Source: Adiantum capillus-veneris
Taxonomy: Eukaryota; Streptophyta; Polypodiopsida; Polypodiales; Pteridaceae
Length of the DNA: 64,000 nt
Direction of reading: 5' to 3'
NCBI GenBank assembly: GCA_014529385.2
Contig: CM043962.1
Coordinates: 37,849,098-37,913,097 of the forward strand
The translations under genes and the position numbers were made by a program. The stretch's first letter is position 1. Each line of letters opens with the position of its first letter. The notes under the pieces are model-generated. The model was not told where the DNA came from. It ran no database searches and saw only the letters and a program-made list of their open reading frames with translations. Below, piece after piece: positions 44,421 through 54,369 of the stretch.

Positions 44421-44744
44421 GGGTCGAGTCCTTTGCTGCCGCATCGCCATCGCCCCCCTCTGGTTCTTGCTGTCAGTGGCCTGCGACATCACCATCCAAC
44501 TCGGTGCCATTGGATATTGTAGAGACAAGTTCTTTCTCCCTGCCTCTCCCTTTCCTGTGTGTTGTTAACTGTGTGTGCACCGAAGCCACTGCATTAGTGT
44601 AAAAACGCATGCATGGTTGGAATAATTACTCCTTATGTGACCGTGCCTGAGTTTGGGCATAGTGAGTGAGTAGGCCTATAAATCTATCACGGATAACATT
44701 AAATGCTCTGTTCTTATCCACCTGTTCCGAATGCTTGCGTCACA

Positions 44745-45215
44745 GGACAGAACCAAGCGAATAGGGCCCTTCGGAGATTCTTGGGGCCCCTACTCGCTTG
44801 GTTCTGAATCAACTAACGTCACTTCTTATGACATTAGTGCACGGGACAGAACCAAGGGAATAGGGCCCTTCGGTGATTCTTGGGGCCCCTACTCGCTTGG
44901 TTCTGACTCAACTAACGTCACCTCTTATGACATTAACGCACGGGACAGAACCAAGCGAATAGGGCCCTTCGGTGATTCTTGGGGCCCCTACTCGCTTGGT
45001 TCTGACTCAACTAGCGTCATCTCTTATGACATTAGCGCACGGGACAGAACCAAGCGAATAGGTCCCTTCAGAGATTCTTGGGGCTGCTACTCGCTTGGTT
45101 CTGACTCAACTAATGTCACCTCTTATGACATTAGCGCACGGGACAGAACCAAGCAAAAAGAGACATTGAGGGGTACTCGAGGCTCAACATTCGCTTGGTT
45201 ATGACACCAAATAGT
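44745..45215. repeat. Hairpin array 4 (five units, 99 bp period)
   Basis: GGACAG of the left arm recurs at 44745, 44844, 44943, 45042 and 45141, exactly 99 bp apart. The arms are GGACAGAACCAAGCGAATAG and GTAGGGGCC-side partner ending TCGCTTGGTTCTG. A second small inverted repeat (TAACGTCA and TGACATTA) lies between units. The last unit is diverged. Because 99 is divisible by three, a 157-codon frame (44731-45204) stays open with 33-residue repeats (DRTKRIGPFGDSWGPYSLG); whether it is translated is unknown. It lies about 130 bp upstream of the gene at 45349. Confidence 0.93.
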
Positions 45216-45348
45216 TTTGGCTTGCTTTTTCTTTCAGTCATGGGGATCATAGTCCTGGAGACAGAGTGAGCGAGGATACATGTGAAGAAAAACTATTCAC
45301 GTTCTTATATAACGCCCGTGCTCATCACCGTGCACCAAAACTATCAGA

Positions 45349-46850
45349 ATGTTCAATGCAGAGTTTTCTATACAGAGGATTATAGATTGCTCATTTGAGT
45401 ACCTACAAACCCATTTGCAACAGTATGAGGCAGTCACTTGTGAATATTCCATGACAGTTGATGGCATGAGATATGTGCACCCAGTCGACCTTGACCCTGA
45501 CAAGAGTGCTTCAAGGAGATTGAATCGTTGTCTAGAAAAGTGTCCCTCTAATGCCCTGCTTGTACAAGACAGGTGTATGAAGCACTTCAAAAAGTTTCGC
45601 TTAGTGGAATTCTACCATGGGTTTGTCTGTTACTTATACTTGCAGATGGATGGTGAGTCAGAGACTTCGCAGTCAACAACTTTTGTTAGTTGTCCATTGG
45701 CGCCGGAGGAAGAGGTAGAGGATGTGGAGGTGCAGTTCAGACCCAAAAGAAAGCGGGTAGAGGCACTAAAGGAAACATTTGATGCGGGCTTAACTCTTGT
45801 TTCTCTTGCGGATGCAACCATAGGGTGCAAGCAAGAAAGTCCAAGTAAGGAAGTGACTTTGCCTCTGAATTGTGCTCCTAGCTTTGCTATGGCGGGCGAC
45901 ACCCACTATGTTCTGCTCACAGATATCATGCATGAGCTCAATATATAGGAGGACTACTTCCTAGCGGCAATTGAAATTTTTTGTGAGGCAGACATGGGGT
46001 TTGTGGACGATGATGGAGTGGACCAACATCTTATTGCTGACACAGTTGTCCGCGACTCAAGTTCACTTCAGGGTGGCAACTGATCAAAGATACGTTCAAT
46101 GAAGCGAAGTTCGGAGAGGCCAATTTGCCAACAGATGAGCAGTTTGAATCGACAACAAAACAACTCGGCTTGGAAAACATGGGTAGGCACGTGGCACCCA
46201 AAGATCAGGTAATGAATAGTCAGTCTATTCACTTGTGGGGGAGGTCGATGTTGGAAATGGACGAGGATCAGATGGTAACTTTTGTCGTGCATTCAGATGG
46301 TATTAGAGATGGCCCAGTGATAAAATATCATGATCATCTTTTTTTGCTGCCAGGTGCTAGTGTATGACGATAGTTTCCTTACAAGAGTGGGAGGCTCACG
46401 GCAAGGGCTTGTCACTGGAGTCCAAGGCAAGGATGCAGCGTTGTCTCACTACATCGGGTGTTTCAACCACAAAAAGGTTTGTAGAAACAATTCAAGTACT
46501 TGGCAATTGTAATCATCTCACTTACGGCCCATAAATTCAATGCAATTTGTATGTAGATCATAATATACCACAAGGAATACTCCGATGACAATGCAAAGTT
46601 CCCACTGTTTGCAATGAAAGTTATTACAAGATTGTGTGGTGGGCACCCCCTCCCACTAAACGCAGAAAGACTAATTTTGATTGAGAAACAGTTTGCTCTA
46701 CGCGTATTTGGCATTGGGTATGGGTGCCAAGCACTCAGAGCCCCCTATTACATGTCCTACACAGCTCAGGCTCTGGCTGCAGGGGTTGAAAATCTGGAAA
46801 TCTTAGATCCATACAACAAGCGGCTGTTTCTGAGGGAAGAAGACGCCTGA
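45349..46850 (+). pseudogene. Unassigned multi-exon gene
   Basis: The frame opens at 45349 (MFNAEFSIQRIIDCSFEYLQ) and holds an acidic-to-basic switch (EEEVEDVEVQFRPKRKRVEA). A TAG at 45946-45948 interrupts a frame that otherwise continues (EDYFLAAIEIFCEADMGFVD), then a frameshift near 46080 leads to WQLIKDTFNEAKFGEANLPT. Two good phase-0 introns follow: GTAACT...CTGCCAG (about 46275-46350) and GTTTGT...TATGTAG (about 46477-46556). They join HLWGRSMLEMDEDQM to VLVYDDSFLTRVGG and then IIIYHKEYSDDN. The last exon (FAMKVITRLCGGHPLPLN, LREEDA) stops at 46850. Correct intron phases show it was a real gene. I do not recognise a domain. It is convergent with the next gene. Confidence 0.55.
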
Positions 46851-47151
46851 TGCCCGTGGGGATGTTGCCATCAAAAGAGGAACGTGCTCGTCTACAAAGC
46901 TTGCACATCGAAGAGGTACAAAGTGAGGAAGAAGGAGGTGCATTGAAGAGGATAAAAATGACGGGCTCAGGTCCATCTTCTCCCACTCCTGACTCATGAT
47001 CGTCGCCACTCTGCCGCATTTGAAGCTCCCCAAGCCATCTATTTCTTCTCTTTGCGGATGTGTTGTAAACACCGTGTAATTTCTGAACTCTTAAGAAGTT
47101 TCTTCTGCCTTGCTCTATGAATTAGTCGTCTATAAGTCCATTGGTGTAACT
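46851..47151. other. Convergent intergenic spacer
   Basis: The space between the 3' ends of the plus-strand gene (ending 46850) and the minus-strand gene (ending about 47152). It contains no hairpin unit and no gene. Polyadenylation signals are not obvious. Confidence 0.5.
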
Positions 47152-49695
47152 CTAATAGGCTATTGGCCTTTTCTTTTCCTCCCCCATGTCGAGTGTGCTT
47201 AAAATAACCTGTTCTTGCCATGTAGTGGGTTTTTTCCATGCCTTGTGTGGACCATATTGATAGTGAGCCGTATCTCTTGGCAAAATATGGACCATGGTTG
47301 AACAGTATGTGCTGCATTGAAATAAAACAAAATGGTCAATAGAGTACAATTTAAAATTTTGTTTTGTGTACGTAGAATGCCAACCCACCATGTAATGTGT
47401 GATATGTTGCCCACCCCACCCTGTAAGGTAAGCCTTTTTCCAATCCAGCAAGTCTACTTGAAATGATGTGAGCTTACTTTCGTCCCAAGAATGCTGCTCA
47501 ACATAATGGAAAATTTTATCTAGTGATTTCCACACGTTCGCCTTGTGATTCTGGATTGCCCCACCACCAGCATTGTCTTTAACCACCTTATGTAACTGTT
47601 TCCATTTGTTGAACAGGTTTCTCCTTTCTTCTCTATCTGAATCTTTGAGGCTAAACCCAAGAAACCTTCTTGCCTTCACTCCGCCTATCGATGCTTTCCT
47701 CGGTACCTTGTACCGACTTTGAGACATCTTAGGGTCCTCTTCGATTTTGACATTGCCTCCATGTAAACCAATGTCTGAGAGCACTCCCTCTAATGCTTTG
47801 ATCACTCTTTTCGACTCACTCTCTGGCTTTAATGTCCATGCAAAACATATGTACAAATGAACCACCTTTTCAATTATTCGACAGAGTGCATGAAGTGTAC
47901 AGACGTGAACTCTACTCAGAGGAATATCAAGCACTGGTTTAAAAGTTTTATCTTGAAGATGTCTGTTGAGAGCTCTAATCCATTGCACACACTGCTTTAA
48001 AAGTTTTATCTTGAAGATGTCTGTTGGGAGCTCTAATCCATTGCACACACTCAAGTGATTGTGCATCAGCCATGCAATATAAGCATGGATTTTCCACAGC
48101 TGATCCGTGTGTTATGTTGTACATACACTTAAGAGTCTTTAAGTCACCTTCCATGTGCCATTCCACTATGTAGTCACCAAATCCTTCCACTGAAAGAATG
48201 GCTCCATTTCTTTGTTCACTGATGATAGAAGGAATTTGGGTTTGACTAAAAACCCAATCGAGGATTTCAAAATTTTCCTTATCAACCTGCAGTGAAAAAT
48301 GAAAGCACAAAATCAACAACCAAATAATCAATATTTTTTTTATCAGAGAGTGAACGAAGTATACCTGAAATGATCCTAGAGTTAGAATGTTGTTTTCTGA
48401 TTGCACGTTGAAGTATCGTGGATCCTCTTTCGTTATTGATGGATCCAGAGCTCTGTTCATGAGGGTAATGGTGACTCTCTCCAACTTCTTGTTCTTCAGG
48501 ACCTCGCACTCGTCGACCTTCAAAACAAACTTGAGAACCCCACCGCACTCGTCTCGACTGATGTCAAAGAAGTGAACTACATACCTTTGCAATGCTTCAA
48601 GATCAACGAAGAGGTTGTTGTGCTCGTTAAATTGTACCTCTCTGCCGCCCTTGCCTAAGAACGTTGCTTCAATACACAATGGTGACCCAAGTTTCTCAAA
48701 CACCTCATCGTTTACGTGCTGGTGAGCAGCCTTTACATGTGATGGCTTTGGCAGCAATGATCCTCTCTGTAGTTTATTTTGAGACTTTTTAGCTAATGCT
48801 TTGAAGAGTGCCCTGTATCCCATCTGCGAGATACCACTCTCATCAAGTATTTCTTGCACTTCCATTGGTTCCAGCTGATTCTCATTCATGAAGGAGGTAA
48901 GTAGCCTCCCTTTCAACTTACAAAATTTTTTCTGAGTTATCATCTCTTCAACTACTTCTTTTGGAACTAGACGGCTGTAATGCACTCCGGCATTGAAGCT
49001 TGCACTGTTCGAGTTTGGATGCAATAAAGACCTGCCAAAAAAGCACAATGCGTTATGATCATGTATAGGAAAGTAAGTGTATCCATTTCTTAATGAAGCA
49101 CATTGAAGAAACAAACTTCGAGTTACCTTAAAGCTCGTATTCGTTTTTTCAGGCCACCATATACCAACCTTCATGTTCTCAATGTTGCACAGATCTCATT
49201 TTCTTTTCCGACTACCAAGCACGGTGTCTTTCTCTCGCAAACTTGTGATCTTCTTCTCAAGGCCTTGGATTGTCTCTCTGTTTGATGAAATCTTTTGAGA
49301 GCATGCTTCATTAAGTTTCTTTGCCTTTCTGCATTCAATCCTCTCATTTCCAAATGTTCGGTGTATCCCAATAGCCCATCCTTTCCATCTCCTATGAAAT
49401 GTAAGAGGTTAGTGATATTAGCAAAGGGAGGTGGCGCATTTGTCGTAGGATCCTTTGGAAAAATAGACCCATCGGTCCACAAATCCAAATGATGTTCCTT
49501 GTTTGTCCTTCTAAGTTCTTTCTCCCGTTGAGATAAGAAAGACTCCCTCCTACGTTTCTGCAACGGTGCGTACTCTTGCAATACATCAACATGAAGATGA
49601 TGTGTGTTCTTTCTTTGGGTAAGTGTTAAAGATGAAGGGACTGAGGATTGTAAGTTCAAATTAGTGTTTTCATCAGGAAAAGATGCGTTCTCCAT
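47152..49695 (-). pseudogene. Multi-exon transposase-like gene (GDLK...CxxC family)
   Basis: It starts at 49695 with a charged N-terminal region. The frame reaches a TGA at 49171-49173 and then, in the same frame, joins through a 95-bp intron (49032-49126, GTAACT...GGCAG) to RSLLHPNSNSASFNAGVHYS. A second intron of 78 bp lies at 48287-48364 (GTATAC...CTGCAG). The core has VLKFVLKVDECEV, then EWHMEGDLKTLKCMYNITHG and NPCLYCMADAQ, followed by LSRVHVCTLHALCRIIEKVV and GWGGQHITHYMVGWHS. This order (GDLK, C-x2-C, TLH-LRI, a final His motif) matches a family of uncharacterised proteins widespread in animal genomes that look like RNase H-fold transposases. A 58-bp tandem duplication (47939-48054) breaks the frame. 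It could be the transposase of the whole block. Confidence 0.6.
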
Positions 49696-49913
49696 TCCTA
49701 GAGTTGATACAGAAGAAGACGGAGAAATATCTCAGGTTTTGGGAGGGAAGGCCATATTCTCAAGTTTAGAGTTGATAGAGTTCGTGTGGCTTATGTTTTT
49801 GGAGGGAACGCTTGTAAGTTGGCATTTCAAATCATTAGTCATACAGTTGGTTGGATTCCTGACAAGAGAACGAAGGATAAGAATGATAAAGATGGCGGCT
49901 ACCTACCAACTTG

Positions 49914-50162
49914 TAAAAAACTTACAAAAATTGGCTTTTATACCTTAGCCAAGGTTTTTGGGTGGTCAAAAGTAATAATCTGGAGTTCTACCACAACTGA
50001 GAATTGACTGACTGATACAATCTGGAAGCTTGTAGCTCCGGCTCATTAATTACGAAGTTTACCAAGAAAATAGGAGTTACAATATTCCCGATTTATCAAA
50101 ATAATAATTGTTTTACAAGGAGAAGTCCAAAAAATGGTGTCCGTGTTAGCTTGCTGCTAACA
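49914..50162 (-). repeat. Partial LTR of the F family, with intact TATA box
   Basis: On the minus strand it starts TGTTAGCAGCAAGC and follows 14400-14655 closely up to TTTTTGTAAGTTTTTTA, then diverges. It carries GGTATAAAAGCC (about 49936-49947) where the copy at 14.6 kb has lost the TATA box. It points toward the minus-strand gene starting at 49695, about 240 bp away, and could serve as its promoter. Confidence 0.8.
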
Positions 50163-50807
50163 CCATCAAGTCATCCTAACTTTAAAAAAGAAATCTTAAC
50201 CCTAGAGTTTCAAGCCTCAAAACCCTATGCAAAGAGCCAAAATTCTCTAAGTCTGAGGAAAATTTCCAAAAAATGGCATAAACCTCCAATTAATTATCCA
50301 AATTCAAAAAGTTTGGATCAGAGCATCTCCATACCATGCTAAATCAGATGGTGTCATCGGTTCTCTAAAATGTGTCCCACCATGGATGATTTATGTACCT
50401 CAAAGCAAAATCTGGCCTATAACTACCTGACCTAGTGCCTGTAGTTGTCCTAGATGCATTGGTGAAGTTTGGTCAAGTTTGGACTTGTTTTGATCAAGTC
50501 ATGCTCATTTTTCATTTGATGATCAAGTTTGTGTTTTTTCAACCTTTTTGATAACTTTTTGGCCAAATTCAAAAGCTAATCAACTGAGTTTTTGATGCCA
50601 AAATGCCTTGGGATGTTGCACCCTATGAAGTGGTTGACATTTCATCAAACGAGAAAGCCCACATTTTAGAAGAACAGCTAGCAAATAAACCTACTAACAT
50701 GTTCATTGGAAAGTTCCAAGCTACTAAGACGGAACCAAATTGAAGATCACAATCTTCCCTAAAGAGTTATGGAAATTGCATCTATAATAGGAGGTCATAA
50801 AAGGGTT
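50163..50807 (+). pseudogene. Left flank of copia G, gene-like sequence
   Basis: Mostly non-coding. From about 50599 a reading frame gives MPWDVAPYEVVDISSNEKAH followed by LEEQLANKPTNMF and, after a stop, KITIFPKELWKL. It is interrupted by the LTR of G at 50808. The sequence after G (61093 onward) is probably its continuation. Not recognised. Confidence 0.4.
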
Positions 50808-51572
50808 TGTTACGTATGGAGCCTGATTTACCCTTGTAATTTTCTGTGGGAAAAGCGCACATTTGTAAGGCCCCCATTATGAGGAGAAGCCATCGTGCGT
50901 GAAGGAAAATCACTCACCGAAAACCAAAATTTTCACGGACAAGAATCAGGGGCAACTTTAGAGGCCTCAGGGGTGGAGGCCCCCGAGACTTTTTTTTTCG
51001 CCGGAATATTATGGCCGGCCGGCGGCCGGAAAGTAGTCGGAAAACAACCGGTCGGTTGGCCGGTGGCCGGTGGTCGGAAGTCAATGGCCGGTGGCTGGTG
51101 GCCGAATTCAATGGCCGGTGGCCGAATTCAAAAGCGGACTTGTCTTCTCAAGGGCGGCCACACATGGGCGGATTGGAGGGTCCAATTTGGACTTATTCGC
51201 ACAAGGGCGGCTACACATGGCTGCCTCTCATAAGAGAGGGCAGCCCTTTTGGCCTATAAAAGGAGGCCATTTCTACACACATTTTATAGTGTGAAGTTGA
51301 TGCAACAAGGTGAGTGTGAGGTGGTGAGAGTGAAGCGAGGCGGGAGCTCCATTAAGGGTATAATCCCTTTGTAAACTACTTTTTGTTTTGAAGTACTAAA
51401 GCCATTGAGTGGCTGCTTTCCAGTGGACGTAGCCCATATTTGGTGAACCACGTATATCGTGTGTACTCTCTCTCTCTCTCTCTCTACTATATAATCTCGT
51501 GTATGTAAATCTGTTTCTCTCCATTAAGTAATCTACTCAATTATCTATTTAGCTACGTCTTATTTCCTAACA
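50808..51572 (+). repeat. 5' LTR of copia G
   Basis: 765 bp, TGTTACGTATGG...TCCTAACA. It contains GGCCTATAAAAGGAGGCC (about 51252-51269), a clear TATA box, and a short (CT)n tract at 51466-51485. Confidence 0.93.
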
Positions 51573-51574
51573 AC

Positions 51575-51586
51575 TGGTATCAGAGC
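51575..51586 (+). other. Primer-binding site of copia G
   Basis: TGGTATCAGAGC, the standard tRNA-Met-type site, two bases after the LTR. Confidence 0.92.
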
Positions 51587-51645
51587 AAGGTTTGCTCGTA
51601 GCTAAATTATCTCAAGGAAAGGATTCCTTGAATTGAGTGGGAGTT

Positions 51646-53329
51646 ATGGCGGAGGAAGGGAAGCTCAAGATTGAGAAGTTCAACGGCAAAAACTACCAAC
51701 ATTGGAAGATGCAGATTGAAGACTACCTCTACCAGAAGGACCTCTATTTGCCACTAGGCGGTCTTGCGAAGAAGCCCGCAACAATGGCAGATGAAGCATG
51801 GATTGTCCTTGATCGAAAGGCACTGGGAACAATCCGGTTAAGCTTGGCGTCAACGGTGGCCTTCAATGTTTTGGAGATGAACACCACGGAGGACTTGATG
51901 AAGTCACTTCACGAATTCTACGAGAAACCATCGGCATCCAATAAGGTATTTCTTATGAAGCGCTTGTTCAATCTAAAGATGGCAGAGAATGGTTCAGTTG
52001 CAGAACACCTAAATGACTTTAACACAAACATAAGTCAACTTCGATCAGTGAAAATCAATTTCGATGATGAAGTGCGAGCTCTCCTTATACTATCATATCT
52101 ACCAGATAGTTGGGACAGCCTTGTGATGGCTGTAAGTAATTCTATCTCTGGCACAAATACTCTTAAGTTTGATGATGTTGTGGGTGTTCTCCTAAGCGAG
52201 GAAATGCGAAGGAGAAGCACAGAAGAATCATCAAGTGCTGCACTATCAGTGGAAACAAGAGGAAGGCATAAGGAGAGATTCAAAAACCAAAAGGGTCGTG
52301 ATCGCTCAAGGCGGAGCAAGTCACGCACAAAGTCAGTTCTTGAATGTTGGAACTGCGGCAAGAAGGGCCATGACAAGAAGGATTGCTGGTCCAAGAAGAA
52401 AAAGGAGACTGAGTCTCAAGACAACAAGCCAACATCGGAGGCCAATGTGGCAGGTAAAGTAGAGCAAGATGCTCTAATTCTCTCATTAGACAATGTGTCT
52501 AATTCCTGGATAGTAGATTCTGGGGCTTCATTCCATGCGACACCAAACAAGCAACATTTCCAAGACTACACCTAAGGTAATTTTGGGTATGTATACTTGG
52601 GAGATGATGAAGCTTGTGAGATTGTCGGCAAAGGTACAGTTTCTGTCAAAACTGCTAACGGAAATGAATGGAAGCTTAAAGATGTTAGGCATGTTCCTTC
52701 TCTTCGCAAGAATTTAATCTCTACAGGACAATTGGACGATGAAGGTCACAACATTGCATTCGGAAACAAACAGTGGAAGATCTCAAAGGGATCTTTGGTG
52801 GTTTCCAAGGGACAAAAGGTCGGTACACTTTACTTGTGTACTATTAGCACGCAACCTTCAGCTTGTGCAACAACTACAGAAGTTGACAATGCAGTGTGGC
52901 ACTACCGGCTTGGGCATATGAGTGCCAAAGGAATGCAAATCCTTCAAACAAAGAAGCTTCTACAAGGTTTGAAAGAAGTGGACATAGAGTTCTGTGAAGA
53001 TTGTGTTTATGGTAAACAAAAGAGGGTAAAATTTCAAAAATCGGGAAATGAAAGAAAAAATAAAAAACTTGAGTTGGTTCATTCTGATGTTTGGGGTCCT
53101 GCAAGTACATCATCACTTGGTGGCTCATTGTACTATGTAACATTCATAGACGATGCGACTAGAAAAACATGGGTTTATGTCATGAAAAATAAATCCAATG
53201 TATTTTCCATATTTCAAAGGTGGAAAGCCTTTGTGGAGAATGAAACAAGTACCAAGGTTAAATGCCTCAGATCCGACAATGGAGGTGAATATTGCAGCCA
53301 AGTTTTTGAAAGCTTTTGTGCTAGCAATG
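51646..53329 (+). pseudogene. Gag, protease and integrase N-terminal part of copia G
   Basis: It starts at the ATG at 51646 (MAEEGKLKIEKFNGKNYQHW). Gag is uninterrupted, with a canonical knuckle CWNCGKKGHDKKDC. Protease has WIVDSGASFHAT. One TAA at 52573-52575 (C has AAA there) breaks the frame, which then reads on (DDEACEIVGKGTVSVKTANG, WHYRLGHMSAKGMQIL). The integrase core has LVHSDVWGP, FIDDATRKTWVYV and LRSDNGGEYCSQVFESFCAS. At 53329 the frame is cut by the LTR of H. Apart from the stop this half is in better shape than in C. Confidence 0.93.
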
Positions 53330-54005
53330 TGTTGGGAGAAGAGGGGGAGATCGACCGCTTATAAGATTCAACACAAGCTTTCAAGCTATCACCATCAAAC
53401 TGTCCACCTCTTCTTCCAATTTCCAAGCACACACACTCACCTAGACTATGACACACACACACACAGTAAACATAGAATTGACATAGACATGCTTGTAAGA
53501 GAGTGTAAGAGATGTGTAAGAGATGGAGACTAGATTAGAGAGTACACAGCAAATAACCATAGCTTAAGAGAGTAGAGAAGAGAATCTGCAAGAGAAAGGC
53601 CTCAATCTAGCCCCAAACTCCACCGCACCTCTCTTGTGGAGTTGGTATTTAATATATTATTTTGAGTTTAAGGTGCCAAAAATTGAGGCCCCTCTTTTAC
53701 AACCACTTCACTTTTGTAAATGAGTGAAGCTCATTAGTTCTTGCATGACCCATAAGGGGAGTTCCCACTACAACTATTTACAGAGCCATAGTGGCTTATT
53801 GAAACGATGTTCTAAGATACTGTGCAAATATAAAATGGCCAAGAGTAATTGCCGTTGCCTCCTCATCAACTCCCCGCATTCCACTCTACAAAATCATCAT
53901 CAACTCAATTAGTAAAATAAATAGACAGCACATAATTAACCATTACGCCCAGCTATCCCAATTGCAGCTAACCACTACAACAGGAGGGTGCCCAGTCTCG
54001 TAACA
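53330..54005 (-). repeat. LTR of element H, left copy
   Basis: 676 bp, TGTTGGGAGAAG...TCTCGTAACA, almost identical to 57389-58069 apart from the length of a CA tract and a few substitutions. It is flanked by CAATG on both sides (53325-53329 and 54006-54010), like a solo LTR. Orientation is inferred from the PBS beside the right copy. Confidence 0.9.
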
Positions 54006-54368
54006 CAATGGCATTCGGAGGCAAAGGACAACCCCAAGGACACCTCAGCAAAATGGTATTTCGGAAAGGATGAACAGGACAATCATGGAGCGAGCAGGAA
54101 GCATGCGGCTACATGCAGGCCTACCGTTTGAGCTCTGGGCAGAAACTATAAGTACGTCTGTGTACTTAATCAATCGGTCACCCTCAACGGCATTGGATGG
54201 GGGAGTTCCAGAAGAGGCATGGACAGGTAAACCGGTGAATTATGCATTTCTCAAAGTGTTTGGGTGTGAGGCTTTCATGCACATAGATAGAAGCCTAAGA
54301 TCAAAGCTAGATGCAAAGTCCAAAAAGTGTTTCTTCATTGGCTATGGAGAAGGAGACTTTGGGTATCA
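54006..54368 (+). repeat. Duplicated copia integrase segment
   Basis: 363 bp of copia G sequence (CAATGGCATTCGG to GACTTTGGGTATC) that recurs at 58070-58432 with about five differences. It encodes the start of the integrase C-terminal part (MNRTIMERAGSMRLHAGLPF). It is joined at 54369 directly to the protease end of element H. Confidence 0.9.
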
Positions 54369-54369
54369 C

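Noticed and set aside
39000-45300. CRISPR array reading of the repeats
   Set aside because: Units are inverted repeats in plant nuclear DNA, without unique spacers of constant size or Cas genes.
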